From Streptomyces fumigatiscleroticus (lineage in GTDB: Bacteria > Actinomycetota > Actinomycetes > Streptomycetales > Streptomycetaceae): a DNA stretch of 64,000 bases. Under the pieces are notes generated by a model. The model saw only the letters and a program-made list of their open reading frames with translations. It did not search any database and had not been told where the DNA came from. Positions 50,226 through 58,538 of the stretch are shown here, in pieces. The position numbers were made by a program, and so were the translations under genes. The stretch spans positions 1 through 64,000 of the forward strand of contig NZ_BMQF01000028.1 in the NCBI RefSeq assembly GCF_014647975.1, read 5' to 3'. Position 1 is the stretch's first letter. Each line of letters opens with the position of its first letter.

Positions 50226-51593
50226 ATGATGACTGCGCGATCCCCCGTCCCCGCTCCGCCTCCGGCGTCCGCCGCCGTCAGCGGCTTCTCCCGCCGTCGC
50301 CTGCTGGGCGCGGGTCTGGCCGGGGCGGGCACGCTGCTCGCCGCGGGCTCGCTCTCCGGCTGCGCCTCCCCGGCCGCGGCCTCCGGCTCCTCCGCCCTGA
50401 GCGTCTGGGACCTGTTCCAGGGCGGCGACGGCCTGCTGATGGACGACATGATCAAAGCCGTCTCCGAAGAGGGACGGGGCTTCGACGTCGACCGGACGAT
50501 CCTGGACTGGGGGCCGTCCTACTACACCAAGCTGGCCATGTCGGCCGCCGGCGGCCGGGCCTCCGATGTCGCGGTGCTGCACCTGTCCCGGCTGGCGGGC
50601 TACGCCCCCGGCGGCCTGCTCGACCCCTTCGACCTGGACACGCTCGCCGAATTCGGTGTCACCGAGAAGGACTTCACCGCGGCGGTGTGGGCCCGGACCC
50701 AGCACGACGGCACCGTCTACGCGATCCCGCTGGACGTCCACCCCTTCATCGTCTTCTACGACAAGGACACCGCCGACAAGGCAGGACTGCTCGACTCCTC
50801 GGGAGAACTGGCCTCCATGGGGTCACCGGAGGCCATGCTGGACGCGGGCAAGGCGCTCGCCGAGGCGAGCGGCCACGCGGGCATCGTGTTCGGCCACGTC
50901 AACGACACCGCGCAGAACTGGCGGCTGTTCTGCGCCCTCTACGCCCAGACCGGTGCCGCCTTCACCCTCCCGGACGGCGGCCCGCCCGAGATGGACGTCG
51001 ACGCCGCGATACGTGTCGTGTCGTTCCTGCAACAGCTCTTCGACGGCAGGACCAACCCCAACAACCTGGACTACTACGCGGGCCTCACCATGTTCTCCTC
51101 CGGCCGCGGCGGCATGGCCATGCTCGGCGAGTGGGAGCTGCCGACACTGAAGAAGGCCGGCTTCCCGCTCGGCGCCGCGCCCTTCCCCCAGGTCTTCGGC
51201 CGGCCCGCCGTCTACGCGGACAGCCACAGCTTCGTCCTCCCGCACCAGGACGACCCCGATCCGGCCCGGCGGCGCGAGGCCCACCGGTACGTCGCGGAGA
51301 TGGTCAAGCAGAGCCTGACCTGGGCGAGCGCCGGTCACATACCGGCGTACCAGCCCGTGCTCGCCAAGCCCGAGTACGCCGCTCTGAAGCCGCAGTCCTC
51401 GTACGCGGACGCCGGGAAGGTGGCGGTGCTCGATCCGCCGAACTGGTTCACCGGAGCCGCCTCCAGCTTCCAGATCCGGATGTGCCAGCCGCTCCAGTCG
51501 GCGCTGCTGGGCGACACCACCGCCGAGAAGGCGGTGCGGCAGATGGTCCGCGAGGCGGACACGCTGCTGAAGCAGCCCAACCCGGTGGCCTGA
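50226..51593 (+). CDS. ABC sugar transporter, extracellular binding lipoprotein
   Basis: A 455-residue family 1 solute-binding protein. The N-terminus has a twin-arginine-like FSRRRLLGAG followed by a lipobox LSGC (cysteine near 42), so it is a membrane-anchored lipoprotein. The body shows the usual fold: LSVWDLFQGG, VYAIPLDVHPFIVFYDKDTA, SGRGGMAMLGEWELP and HSFVLPHQ. Start ATG 50226 (or 50229) follows GAAAGG. It heads the importer operon and delivers oligosaccharide to the two permeases. Confidence 0.92.
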   Translation: MMTARSPVPAPPPASAAVSGFSRRRLLGAGLAGAGTLLAAGSLSGCASPAAASGSSALSVWDLFQGGDGLLMDDMIKAVSEEGRGFDVDRTILDWGPSYYTKLAMSAAGGRASDVAVLHLSRLAGYAPGGLLDPFDLDTLAEFGVTEKDFTAAVWARTQHDGTVYAIPLDVHPFIVFYDKDTADKAGLLDSSGELASMGSPEAMLDAGKALAEASGHAGIVFGHVNDTAQNWRLFCALYAQTGAAFTLPDGGPPEMDVDAAIRVVSFLQQLFDGRTNPNNLDYYAGLTMFSSGRGGMAMLGEWELPTLKKAGFPLGAAPFPQVFGRPAVYADSHSFVLPHQDDPDPARRREAHRYVAEMVKQSLTWASAGHIPAYQPVLAKPEYAALKPQSSYADAGKVAVLDPPNWFTGAASSFQIRMCQPLQSALLGDTTAEKAVRQMVREADTLLKQPNPVA

Positions 51594-51613
51594 CGAGCAG
51601 AAGGAGTGATCCC

Positions 51614-52564
51614 GTGACCACCACCGCACCTCCCGGCACCGGCCCACGGACCGGTCCGGACACCCGCCGCGCCGACGGCCCCCGCCGCACCCGGCGGCAG
51701 CGCTCCCTCAGCGCCCCCGGATCCGGCCTGGTCTTCGTCCTGCCGTTCCTCCTCCTGTTCGTGCTCTTCCTGGTGTGGCCCGTCGTACAGGGCCTCTGGA
51801 TGAGTTTCACCGACTCCTCGCTGACGCTGCGCGACACGGCCTTCGTCGGCTTCGACAACTACGCCGAGGCGTTCGGCGACCCGGACGTGTGGAGCAGCCT
51901 CGGCAACACGGTCTTCTTCACCGTCGTCTCCAGCGTGCCGCTGGTGCTGATCGCGCTGGCCATGGCGCTGCTGGTGCACAGCGGAATCGCCGGGCAGTGG
52001 GCCTGGCGGCTGGCGTTCTTCGCCCCCTACCTGCTGCCGGTGACCGTGGTGACGCTGATCTGGTCCTGGCTCTACCAGCCGGACCTGGGTTTCGCCAACC
52101 AGCTCCTGGACGCCCTCGGCATGGAGCCGGTGGGCTGGCTGTCCGACGAGTCCGTCGCGATGTGGGCGATCGCCGCCCTCACCGTCTGGTGGACGGCCGG
52201 CTTCAACTTCCTGCTCTACCTCGCCGCCCTCCAGTCCCTGCCGACGACCTTCGACGAGGCCGCCGCGCTGGACGGCGCGGGTGCGTGGCGGCGGCTGTGG
52301 TCCATCACCCTGCCACAGCTCCGCCGGACCACCGGCCTGGTGGCCATGCTCCAGATCCTCGCCTCGCTCAAGGTGTTCGACCAGATCTACATCCTCACCA
52401 AGGGCGGCCCCAACAGCTCGACCCGCCCCATCCTCGAGTACGTCTACGACGTCGGCTTCACCGGCTACCGGCTCGGCTACGCCTCGGCGGTCTCCTACCT
52501 CTTCTTCGCGCTGGTCATCATCGTCTCGCTCGTCCAGCTCCGCCTCTTCCGCCAGGAGGACTGA
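51614..52564 (+). CDS. ABC sugar transporter permease (MalF/AraP-type)
   Basis: A 316-residue inner-membrane permease with six helices, the first at about 38-58 (GLVFVLPFLLLFVLFLVWPV). The EAA loop that contacts the ATPase is FDEAAALDGAGAWRRLWSITL followed by P. The GTG at 51614 has AAGGAG 7 bases upstream, 20 bases after the binding-protein gene. No ATPase gene is present, so a shared MsiK-type ATPase encoded elsewhere is expected, as in other Streptomyces sugar importers. Confidence 0.92.
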   Translation: MTTTAPPGTGPRTGPDTRRADGPRRTRRQRSLSAPGSGLVFVLPFLLLFVLFLVWPVVQGLWMSFTDSSLTLRDTAFVGFDNYAEAFGDPDVWSSLGNTVFFTVVSSVPLVLIALAMALLVHSGIAGQWAWRLAFFAPYLLPVTVVTLIWSWLYQPDLGFANQLLDALGMEPVGWLSDESVAMWAIAALTVWWTAGFNFLLYLAALQSLPTTFDEAAALDGAGAWRRLWSITLPQLRRTTGLVAMLQILASLKVFDQIYILTKGGPNSSTRPILEYVYDVGFTGYRLGYASAVSYLFFALVIIVSLVQLRLFRQED

Positions 52565-52566
52565 CC

Positions 52567-53460
52567 GTGTCCGCCACCGCAACGCCCCTCAGCCCGCGGC
52601 GCCCCCGTGAGACGGCCGGCTCTCCGCTGCTCCTCGGCCACGGCCGGCTGCCCCGTGTCCTGGCCGGGACCGCGCTCGTCGTCCTGGCGGCCGTCTGGCT
52701 GCTGCCGTTCGTGTGGGCGATCGTCACGTCCGTGCAGAGCGAACAGGACGTCTCCAAGCCCGGACTCTCCCCGTTCAAGGGCGCCTTCACCCTGGACGCG
52801 TACCGGCAGATCTTGGACCGCGGGAACGTGCCCGTCTGGGCGTTCAACAGCCTTCTGATCGCCGGACTGGTCACCCTCATCACGGTGGCCGTCTCCACGC
52901 TCGCGGCGTACGGCTTCTCGCGCGGCACGTTCCGCGGGCGCCGGGCCCTGCTCGCCGTCACCGTGGCCGCCATCATGGTCCCGCCGCAACTGCTCATCGT
53001 GCCGCTCTTCAAGCAGATGCTGCTCTTCGACCTGGTGGACACCTACGCGGCGGTCATCCTGCCGCAGGTGGTCGCCCCCATGATGGTGTTCATCCTCAAG
53101 CGCTTCTTCGACGGCATCCCCCGGGAGTTGGAGGAGGCCGCCCGGATCGACGGCGCCTCCGAGTTCCGGGTCTTCTGGTCGGTGATACTGCCCCTGTCCC
53201 GGCCGATCGTGGCCGCCGTGGCGATCTTCGTCTTCATCGGGGCGTGGAACAACTTCATGTGGCCGTTCATCGTGACCAACGACTCCGACCTGATGACCCT
53301 CCCGGTCGGACTGGCCACCGTACGGGACTCCCACGGTGTCCAGTACGTGCCGGGGATGGCGTCCGCGCTGCTGGCCGCGCTGCCGCTGATCGTGGTGTTC
53401 CTCTTCTTCCAGCGCCGCATCGTCAACTCCGTCGCCACCACCGGCCTCGGCGGTTCCTGA
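52567..53460 (+). CDS. ABC sugar transporter permease (MalG/AraQ-type)
   Basis: A 297-residue permease with six membrane helices, starting LAGTALVVLAAVWLLPFVWA. The EAA loop reads LEEAARIDGASEFRVFWSVI followed by LP. The typical end VVFLFFQRRIVNSVATTGLG is present. The GTG at 52567 is 2 bases after the previous stop, indicating tight coupling. Confidence 0.92.
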   Translation: MSATATPLSPRRPRETAGSPLLLGHGRLPRVLAGTALVVLAAVWLLPFVWAIVTSVQSEQDVSKPGLSPFKGAFTLDAYRQILDRGNVPVWAFNSLLIAGLVTLITVAVSTLAAYGFSRGTFRGRRALLAVTVAAIMVPPQLLIVPLFKQMLLFDLVDTYAAVILPQVVAPMMVFILKRFFDGIPRELEEAARIDGASEFRVFWSVILPLSRPIVAAVAIFVFIGAWNNFMWPFIVTNDSDLMTLPVGLATVRDSHGVQYVPGMASALLAALPLIVVFLFFQRRIVNSVATTGLGGS

Positions 53461-53503
53461 CCCCCTTCCCTCCGCTGTACCCCATCGATCGACTGGAGCA
53501 TGT

Positions 53504-55321
53504 GTGCCCACTCACTCCGTACCGCGCCCGGAGTACCCGCGACCGCAGTTCAGGCGCCGCGACTGGCTGAACCTCAACGGCGCCTGGCAGTTCGAGACCG
53601 ACCGGGGGGACAGCGGCCTGGAACGCGGTCTCCTCGGCCGGGAACTGCGGGGCGAGATACTCGTGCCCTTCCCGCCCGAGTCCGAGCTGTCGGGCATCGG
53701 TGACACCGACTTCCTGCACGCCGTCTGGTACCGGCGGGCCCTCACCCTGCCGGCCCAGTGGGCCGGGCGCCGGGTGCTGCTGCACTTCGGCGCGGTCGAC
53801 CACGACACCACCGTCTGGGCGAACGGCGTGGAGGTCGCCCGGCACCGCGGCGGCTTCACGCCGTTCACCGCCGACCTCGGCGACATCGCCGGCGCGGGGG
53901 AGGAGGTCGTCATCACCGTACGGGCCCGCGACGCCAAGTCCGGCCCGCAGGCACGGGGCAAGCAGGCCGTGCGGTACGCCAACCACGACTGCAACTACAC
54001 GCGCGTCACCGGCATCTGGCAGACCGTCTGGCTGGAGCCCGTCCCCGAGACCCATCTGCGGCGCCCCCGGATCACCCCGGACCTCGCCGGCGGCGCCTTC
54101 CACCTCGAACTGCCGCTGTCCGGCAACCGGCCCGGCCACCGGGTCCGTGCCGTGCTGACCGACGGCGACGGCGAGGTGAGCCGCGCCGAGGCCCGCGCCG
54201 ACCTCGACCTCGCCCCGCGCCTGCATCTGCCGGTGCCCGAGGACCGGCGCCGCGAGTGGGGCCCGGACGACCCGCACCTGTACGGCCTGCGCCTCGAACT
54301 CCTCGACGCCGCCGGGGAGGTGGTCGACACCGCCGAGAGCTACGCCGGACTGCGCGCCGTCGGACTGCGCGGCAAGGCCGTCCTGCTCAACGGCCGCCCG
54401 GTCTTCCAGCGGCTCGTCCTGGACCAGGGCTGGTACCCGGACGGGCTGATGACCGCGCCGACCGACCAGGCACTGGTCCGGGACATCGAACTGGCCCTGG
54501 AGGCCGGCTTCAACGGGGCCCGGCTGCACCAGAAGGTCTTCGAGGAGCGCTTCCTCTACCACGCCGACCGCCTCGGCTACCTCGTCTGGGGCGAGTTCGG
54601 CGACTGGGGCTGCGAGACCGGCGGCTCCTCGGGCGACAACCAGAAGCCCGACGCCTCCTACGTCGCCCAGTGGCTGGAGGCCCTGGAACGCGACTACTCA
54701 CACCCCTCGATCATCGGCTGGTGCCCGCTGAACGAGACGTACCAGAAGCTGCACGACCGCATCACCCAGCTCGACGACGTCACCCGGGCGATGTTCCTGG
54801 CCACCAAGGCCATGGACACCACCCGGCCGGTGATCGACGCGTCCGGCTACGCCCACCGGGTGCCCGAGACCGACATCTACGACGCCCACAACTACGAGCA
54901 GGATCCGGCGGCCTTCCGGCAGCTGATGTCCGGGCTCGCCAAGGACGAACCGTTCGTCAACGCCTACGACAACGGCGCCGCCTACTCGCTGCCCTACGCG
55001 GGTCAGCCGTACTTCGTCAGCGAGTTCGGCGGCATCTGGTGGGATCCGGAAGCGGCGGCCGACCTGTCCGGCGAGGACCGCACCCAGTCCTGGGGTTACG
55101 GCGAACGGGTGCGGGACGAGGACGAGTTCCACGCCCGCTTCAGCGGCCTCACCGAGGTGCTGCTGCGCGACCCCGACATGTTCGGCTACTGCTACACCCA
55201 GCTGACCGACGTCTTCCAGGAACAGAACGGCATCTACCGCTTCGACCGCTCCACCAAGCTCGACGTCGCCCGGATCCGCGCCGCGCAGACGCGGCCGGCC
55301 GCCATCGAAGAGCGGGAGTGA
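53504..55321 (+). CDS. Glycoside hydrolase family 2-type enzyme (cytosolic)
   Basis: 605 residues without a signal peptide, so it acts on imported sugars. The jelly-roll domain covers about 15-180 (RRDWLNLNGAWQFETDRG; VWYRRALTLPAQWAG; HFGAVDHDTTVWANGVEV), an Ig-like domain about 190-290, and a TIM barrel from 300. The acid/base Glu is in IIGWCPLNETYQ and the nucleophile Glu in YFVSEFGGIWW. Family members are beta-galactosidases, beta-glucuronidases or related enzymes. Context suggests removal of side-chain sugars from pectic oligosaccharides. The GTG at 53504 follows TGGAG. It is the fourth gene of the importer operon. Confidence 0.85.
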   Translation: MPTHSVPRPEYPRPQFRRRDWLNLNGAWQFETDRGDSGLERGLLGRELRGEILVPFPPESELSGIGDTDFLHAVWYRRALTLPAQWAGRRVLLHFGAVDHDTTVWANGVEVARHRGGFTPFTADLGDIAGAGEEVVITVRARDAKSGPQARGKQAVRYANHDCNYTRVTGIWQTVWLEPVPETHLRRPRITPDLAGGAFHLELPLSGNRPGHRVRAVLTDGDGEVSRAEARADLDLAPRLHLPVPEDRRREWGPDDPHLYGLRLELLDAAGEVVDTAESYAGLRAVGLRGKAVLLNGRPVFQRLVLDQGWYPDGLMTAPTDQALVRDIELALEAGFNGARLHQKVFEERFLYHADRLGYLVWGEFGDWGCETGGSSGDNQKPDASYVAQWLEALERDYSHPSIIGWCPLNETYQKLHDRITQLDDVTRAMFLATKAMDTTRPVIDASGYAHRVPETDIYDAHNYEQDPAAFRQLMSGLAKDEPFVNAYDNGAAYSLPYAGQPYFVSEFGGIWWDPEAAADLSGEDRTQSWGYGERVRDEDEFHARFSGLTEVLLRDPDMFGYCYTQLTDVFQEQNGIYRFDRSTKLDVARIRAAQTRPAAIEERE

Positions 55322-55448
55322 CATGCGACATGCGACGTGCGACATGCGACATGCGACGTGCGACATGTGACGGGTGACGTGTGGATGTGACGTGTGACAT
55401 GTGACGTGTGACATGTGGATGTGGCGTGCGACATGTGACTTGTGACGG
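55318..55448. repeat. GTGACAT/GCGACAT heptamer array, about 19 units
   Basis: Seven-base units such as GTGACAT, GCGACAT, GCGACGT and GTGACGT run from the GH2 stop codon to the hairpin terminator; two units are only six bases (GTGGAT). The array lies wholly between convergent genes. Confidence 0.9.
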
Positions 55449-55478
55449 GGGCCGCGGTCGTGTGACCGCGGCCCCCGT
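55445..55478. terminator. Strong bidirectional hairpin terminator
   Basis: ACGGGGGCCGCGGTC (55445-55459) pairs perfectly with GACCGCGGCCCCCGT (55464-55478), a 15-bp stem with a GTGT loop. It lies between the convergent GH2 and GH93-like genes. Confidence 0.88.
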
Positions 55479-55500
55479 CCCCGTTCCGTTCCTGTTCCCG

Positions 55501-57156
55501 TCAGACCCGCTCCAGCCGCCAGATCTGCGGCTGGAGTCCGTTGCACGTCCACTGCTGGACGTTGGCACCGGGTGTCCGCGAGCCCTGGGCCACGTCCAGG
55601 CACTGTCCGCTGGAGCGGACGACCAGCCGGTAGTAGCCCCGGCCGACGTTCTCCAGCCGCCAGTCCTGGGCCGCGGCCTGGTTGCAGTACCACTGACGGA
55701 CGTTGGCGCCCGCCGTGCCGGAACCGTTCTCCACGTCCAGGCAGTAGCCGCTGTTGCGGCCGGTGAGCGTGAAGCGGCTGTCACCGCGTGCCTTCAGCGT
55801 CCAGTCCTGCGGTCCGAGGCCGTTGCACGTCCACTGCTGGACATTGCCGCCGGGCGCTCGGGAGTCGGCGGCCACGTCGAGGCAGTTGCCGCTGTTGGCG
55901 TTCACCAGCCGGTACGTCGCCCCGTCGGCGATCCCGGAGGCGTCACCGCTGCCGGTGACGGAGCCGGTGGCGAAGTACGGCTTGCACACCGTGCCGTCGA
56001 AGTCCGTGGCGATCTGGAGAACCTGCCGGCCGTCCGCCGAGGGCAGCAGCGGGGAGCTGTAGTTCTCGCAGTAGTTGATCTGCGGATCGGACACGTCGAC
56101 CGGTGCTTCGATCTCGTACCAGGGCCCGCTGCCGTTCTCGGTGTTGGCGAGGATCGTCCGGCCGCTCTCCGCGGCGACGCTGCCGTCCTTGTTCAGCAGG
56201 CGCTGTCCGACCAGCAGCAGCCGCCCGTTCGTGCCGCCGTCCGGCGCGGGTGCCCAGGCGATGGTCGGCGTGGCGCGGAAGTACTTGCCGTCGACCGTCT
56301 CGGGGCGGACGCCCAGGTCGGTGACGTTCCCCCAGTTCCAGCCGTCGGCGGAGGTGCGGTAGTGCACCACGCACTGGTACTGGCCGCCGGGGTTGCAGAT
56401 CTCGTAGCTCATGAAGTAGGTGCCGTTCGGCAGCTTGCGCACCACCGGCATGCCGGGCCGGTCGGTCTGCACACTGCTGGCCACGGTGTCGTGGCGCCCT
56501 TGCCAGTTGATGCCGTCGTAACTTCGCGCGGCGGCCAGTTTCTGACTGTGCGCGGAGTCCGTCTCGTCGGCGTAGTGGCAGACCAGGGCGCCGTCCGAGG
56601 CGATGGAGAACTCCGGTTCCCACAGACCGCCGGTACCGGTGGCGACGGCGCACGACGACAGGTAGGCCCAGGTGCGGCCCACGTCGTTGCTCCGCCAGAT
56701 CCGCAGCGCCATGCGGCGGTCCTGCTCGTCCTGACCGGCCGAGGAGGCCCAGAGCAGGGTGCCGGCGGGCAACGCGCCGACCTGCTGGGGGAGTTCGAAC
56801 AGGGTGGCGCAGCAGAGTCCCTGGCCGGCCGCGGAGTCGGGGTCGGAGACCCGGCCGACCTCGCGGAAGGTCGCGCCGTTGTCGGTGCTCTCGTGGATGG
56901 CGCCGATACCGTTGTTTCCGTCGAAGGTGACGACACTGGCGAGGACGCGGCCGTTGGCGGCACCGTTGTGGGCGAGCCGGACGGCGCGCGGGTAGAGCCC
57001 CGTGCCGTCGCGCAACGGTGTGCCGGTGGCCGCGACGGAGAGGTCGGCCGGCGCGGCGGGAGCGGCGAGCGCCGTACTGAGTATCGCCACCAGGGCGAGC
57101 AGTACGGCATGGGAGCGAAGACGTCTGAGGGCGTGGAACAGGCGGGGCGTCAACAT
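55501..57156 (-). CDS. Secreted sialidase-fold (GH93-like) glycosidase with ricin-type CBM13 domain
   Basis: 551 residues. The signal peptide (1 to about 37) has AVLLALVAILSTALAAPAAP. The central 370 residues form a BNR/sialidase-type propeller (LYPRAVRLAHNGAANGRVLA; IHESTDNGATFREVG; IWRSNDVGRTWAYLSS; LWEPEFSIASDGALVCHY), as in exo-1,5-alpha-L-arabinanases of GH93. The last 135 residues are a ricin beta-trefoil with three Q-x-W repeats (VQQWTCNGLGPQDW, VRQWYCNQAAAQDW, VQQWTCNGLQPQIW). GH93 is inferred from fold and regulon; an exo-sialidase-like label is possible. The ATG at 57156 follows AAAGGAG. Confidence 0.82.
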   Translation of the reverse strand: MLTPRLFHALRRLRSHAVLLALVAILSTALAAPAAPADLSVAATGTPLRDGTGLYPRAVRLAHNGAANGRVLASVVTFDGNNGIGAIHESTDNGATFREVGRVSDPDSAAGQGLCCATLFELPQQVGALPAGTLLWASSAGQDEQDRRMALRIWRSNDVGRTWAYLSSCAVATGTGGLWEPEFSIASDGALVCHYADETDSAHSQKLAAARSYDGINWQGRHDTVASSVQTDRPGMPVVRKLPNGTYFMSYEICNPGGQYQCVVHYRTSADGWNWGNVTDLGVRPETVDGKYFRATPTIAWAPAPDGGTNGRLLLVGQRLLNKDGSVAAESGRTILANTENGSGPWYEIEAPVDVSDPQINYCENYSSPLLPSADGRQVLQIATDFDGTVCKPYFATGSVTGSGDASGIADGATYRLVNANSGNCLDVAADSRAPGGNVQQWTCNGLGPQDWTLKARGDSRFTLTGRNSGYCLDVENGSGTAGANVRQWYCNQAAAQDWRLENVGRGYYRLVVRSSGQCLDVAQGSRTPGANVQQWTCNGLQPQIWRLERV

Positions 57157-57179
57157 GTTCTCCTTTCCTGCGGAACCGA

Positions 57180-57268
57180 ACTTCCTGGGGGAACTCCCGG
57201 GACACCACTTCCTGGGGGAACTCCCGGAACACTTCCTGGGGGACTCCTGGGACACCTCCTGGGGACGG
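57180..57268. repeat. ACTTCCTGGGGGAACTCCCGG repeats upstream of the GH93-like gene
   Basis: Units at 57180-57200 and 57207-57227 are identical; 57231-57250 and 57255-57268 are diverged or shortened. They lie between the LacI operator and the start codon, in the transcribed leader. Each unit has internal dyad character (GGGAACTCCC). Confidence 0.8.
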
Positions 57269-57292
57269 GATCCGCGCCAGGCTAGAACCGGA

Positions 57293-57308
57293 TGTACATC
57301 GATGTAAA
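57293..57308. promoter_or_regulatory. LacI operator TGTACATCGATGTAAA
   Basis: Identical over 16 bases to the site at 50094-50109. It lies 137 bases upstream of the GH93-like start codon, with the tandem repeats between them. It places this enzyme in the same regulon as the importer. Confidence 0.8.
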
Positions 57309-57971
57309 CCCGCTTGACCGCAGTCCGGCTGTCCAGCCCGCGCCGGGGCGATCAGCCCGCTCACGCAACTGGTCGGCGTCTACCTCGCGGCGCGCAGTGA
57401 CCCCGGGACCGGCCAGGGCCTGGGGCAGTGGGCCGGAGCCCGAAGGAGGCGGCGCCATCGGCCGTCCCGGACGGATGGCTGTCGAGGTCGGGTGAACGCC
57501 TTTCCTCACCGTCCCGTCACACCGCCGTCGGTCAGGCGATCGGCGTACGTTCACGGCTCGGTTCGGTTCGGCGAACTCGCAGGGAGGCCGGTAGGCGTCG
57601 AGAACGCGACGGGAAAGATCCGGATACCGTTCCACAGCGTTCGACGCACACCTGCGACTCGTACACCTGCGACTCGTACACCTGCGATTCGCAAACCTGT
57701 GACTCGCACACGTGTCGTGAGCTCCGGCGCCGCGGACCGACGGACGGACCGGCAGGCCCCGTGACCGCGGCCCGACGTCCGGCCGGGCGGGCCCGGAACG
57801 GCCGGGACGGACGGCAGCGGACACCAGGCTCGAACGGTCCGCCCGGCAAGACACCGACCCCCCGCCCACGACGTGACGTCCATCACAAACGAAGGAATGT
57901 CGTCCCTGCATGTAAGAAACGGGCCGCTGCACGCATTGCTAGGTGTGAGAGCCGAGATGAAGGGAGCGCGC
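57309..57971. other. Intergenic region before the sigma factor gene
   Basis: No gene is recognised. It holds a 15-base tandem repeat (57648-57718). It must also contain the sigma-factor promoter. Confidence 0.5.
57648..57718. repeat. 15-base tandem repeat, 4.7 units
   Basis: ACACCTGCGACTCGT at 57648-57662 and 57663-57677 is exact; 57678-57692 and 57693-57707 differ by two to three bases; a partial unit follows. Confidence 0.85.
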
Positions 57972-58538
57972 GTGACAGATGCCGAGCGCTTCCGAGACGT
58001 GTACGAGGAGTGCTACCCGCGTGTCCTTGGCTATGCGACGAGTCTGGTCGGACGACAAGTAGGGGAGGACATCACCAGCGAGACATTCACCGTGGCCTGG
58101 CGGCGGATGCGCGACATCCCTGATCCGGCGCTGCCGTGGCTGCTGGGTGTCGCCCGCAATCTGGTGCGCGAACTGCGTCGCCGGGACGCCCACCGCTACG
58201 TCCTCGCCGCGGAGGAAGCGCAGCGCATCGCCGGCGGCACCCAGACCCATGTCGGTGACATCGCGGCGGAAGTCACTGATCGGCACGTCGCGTTGCAGGC
58301 CCTCGCGAGCCTGTCGGAGGCCGACAGGGAAGTGCTGACGCTGATCGCCTGGCACGGCCTGGAGGCCAAGGAAGCCGCCCGGGTCCTGGGCTGCACCAGC
58401 GCCACCCTGACCGTCCGGCTGTACCGGGCCCGCCGCCGTCTGGAGAAGGCCCTGGAGACGGCACAGGCGTCAGAGGCAGCACCCCCGCAGGCCGTAGAGG
58501 CCACCATCCCCACTCGTCATCAAGGAGCACCCGCGTGA
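57972..58538 (+). CDS. ECF-type RNA polymerase sigma factor
   Basis: A 188-residue extracytoplasmic-function sigma factor. Region 2 reads FRDVYEECYPRVLGYATSLV then VGEDITSETFTVAWRRMRDI. Region 4 is LASLSEADREVLTLIAWHGL followed by EAKEAARVLGCTSATLTVRL. The GTG at 57972 has AAGGGAG 5 bases upstream; an ATG at 57957 would add five residues without a site. Its stop overlaps the next start (GTGA), coupling it to a CU044_5270-type membrane protein that probably restrains it. Confidence 0.9.
   Translation: MTDAERFRDVYEECYPRVLGYATSLVGRQVGEDITSETFTVAWRRMRDIPDPALPWLLGVARNLVRELRRRDAHRYVLAAEEAQRIAGGTQTHVGDIAAEVTDRHVALQALASLSEADREVLTLIAWHGLEAKEAARVLGCTSATLTVRLYRARRRLEKALETAQASEAAPPQAVEATIPTRHQGAPA

Noticed and set aside
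55318..55448. Possible CRISPR or tRNA-like structure in the heptamer array
   Set aside because: It is a simple 7-base satellite without spacers or cloverleaf potential.
55501..57156. Classification as a true sialidase
   Set aside because: The BNR-like propeller fits, but the secreted ricin-domain architecture and shared operator with arabinan-type genes favour a GH93-like exo-arabinanase. The sialidase label is kept only as an alternative.
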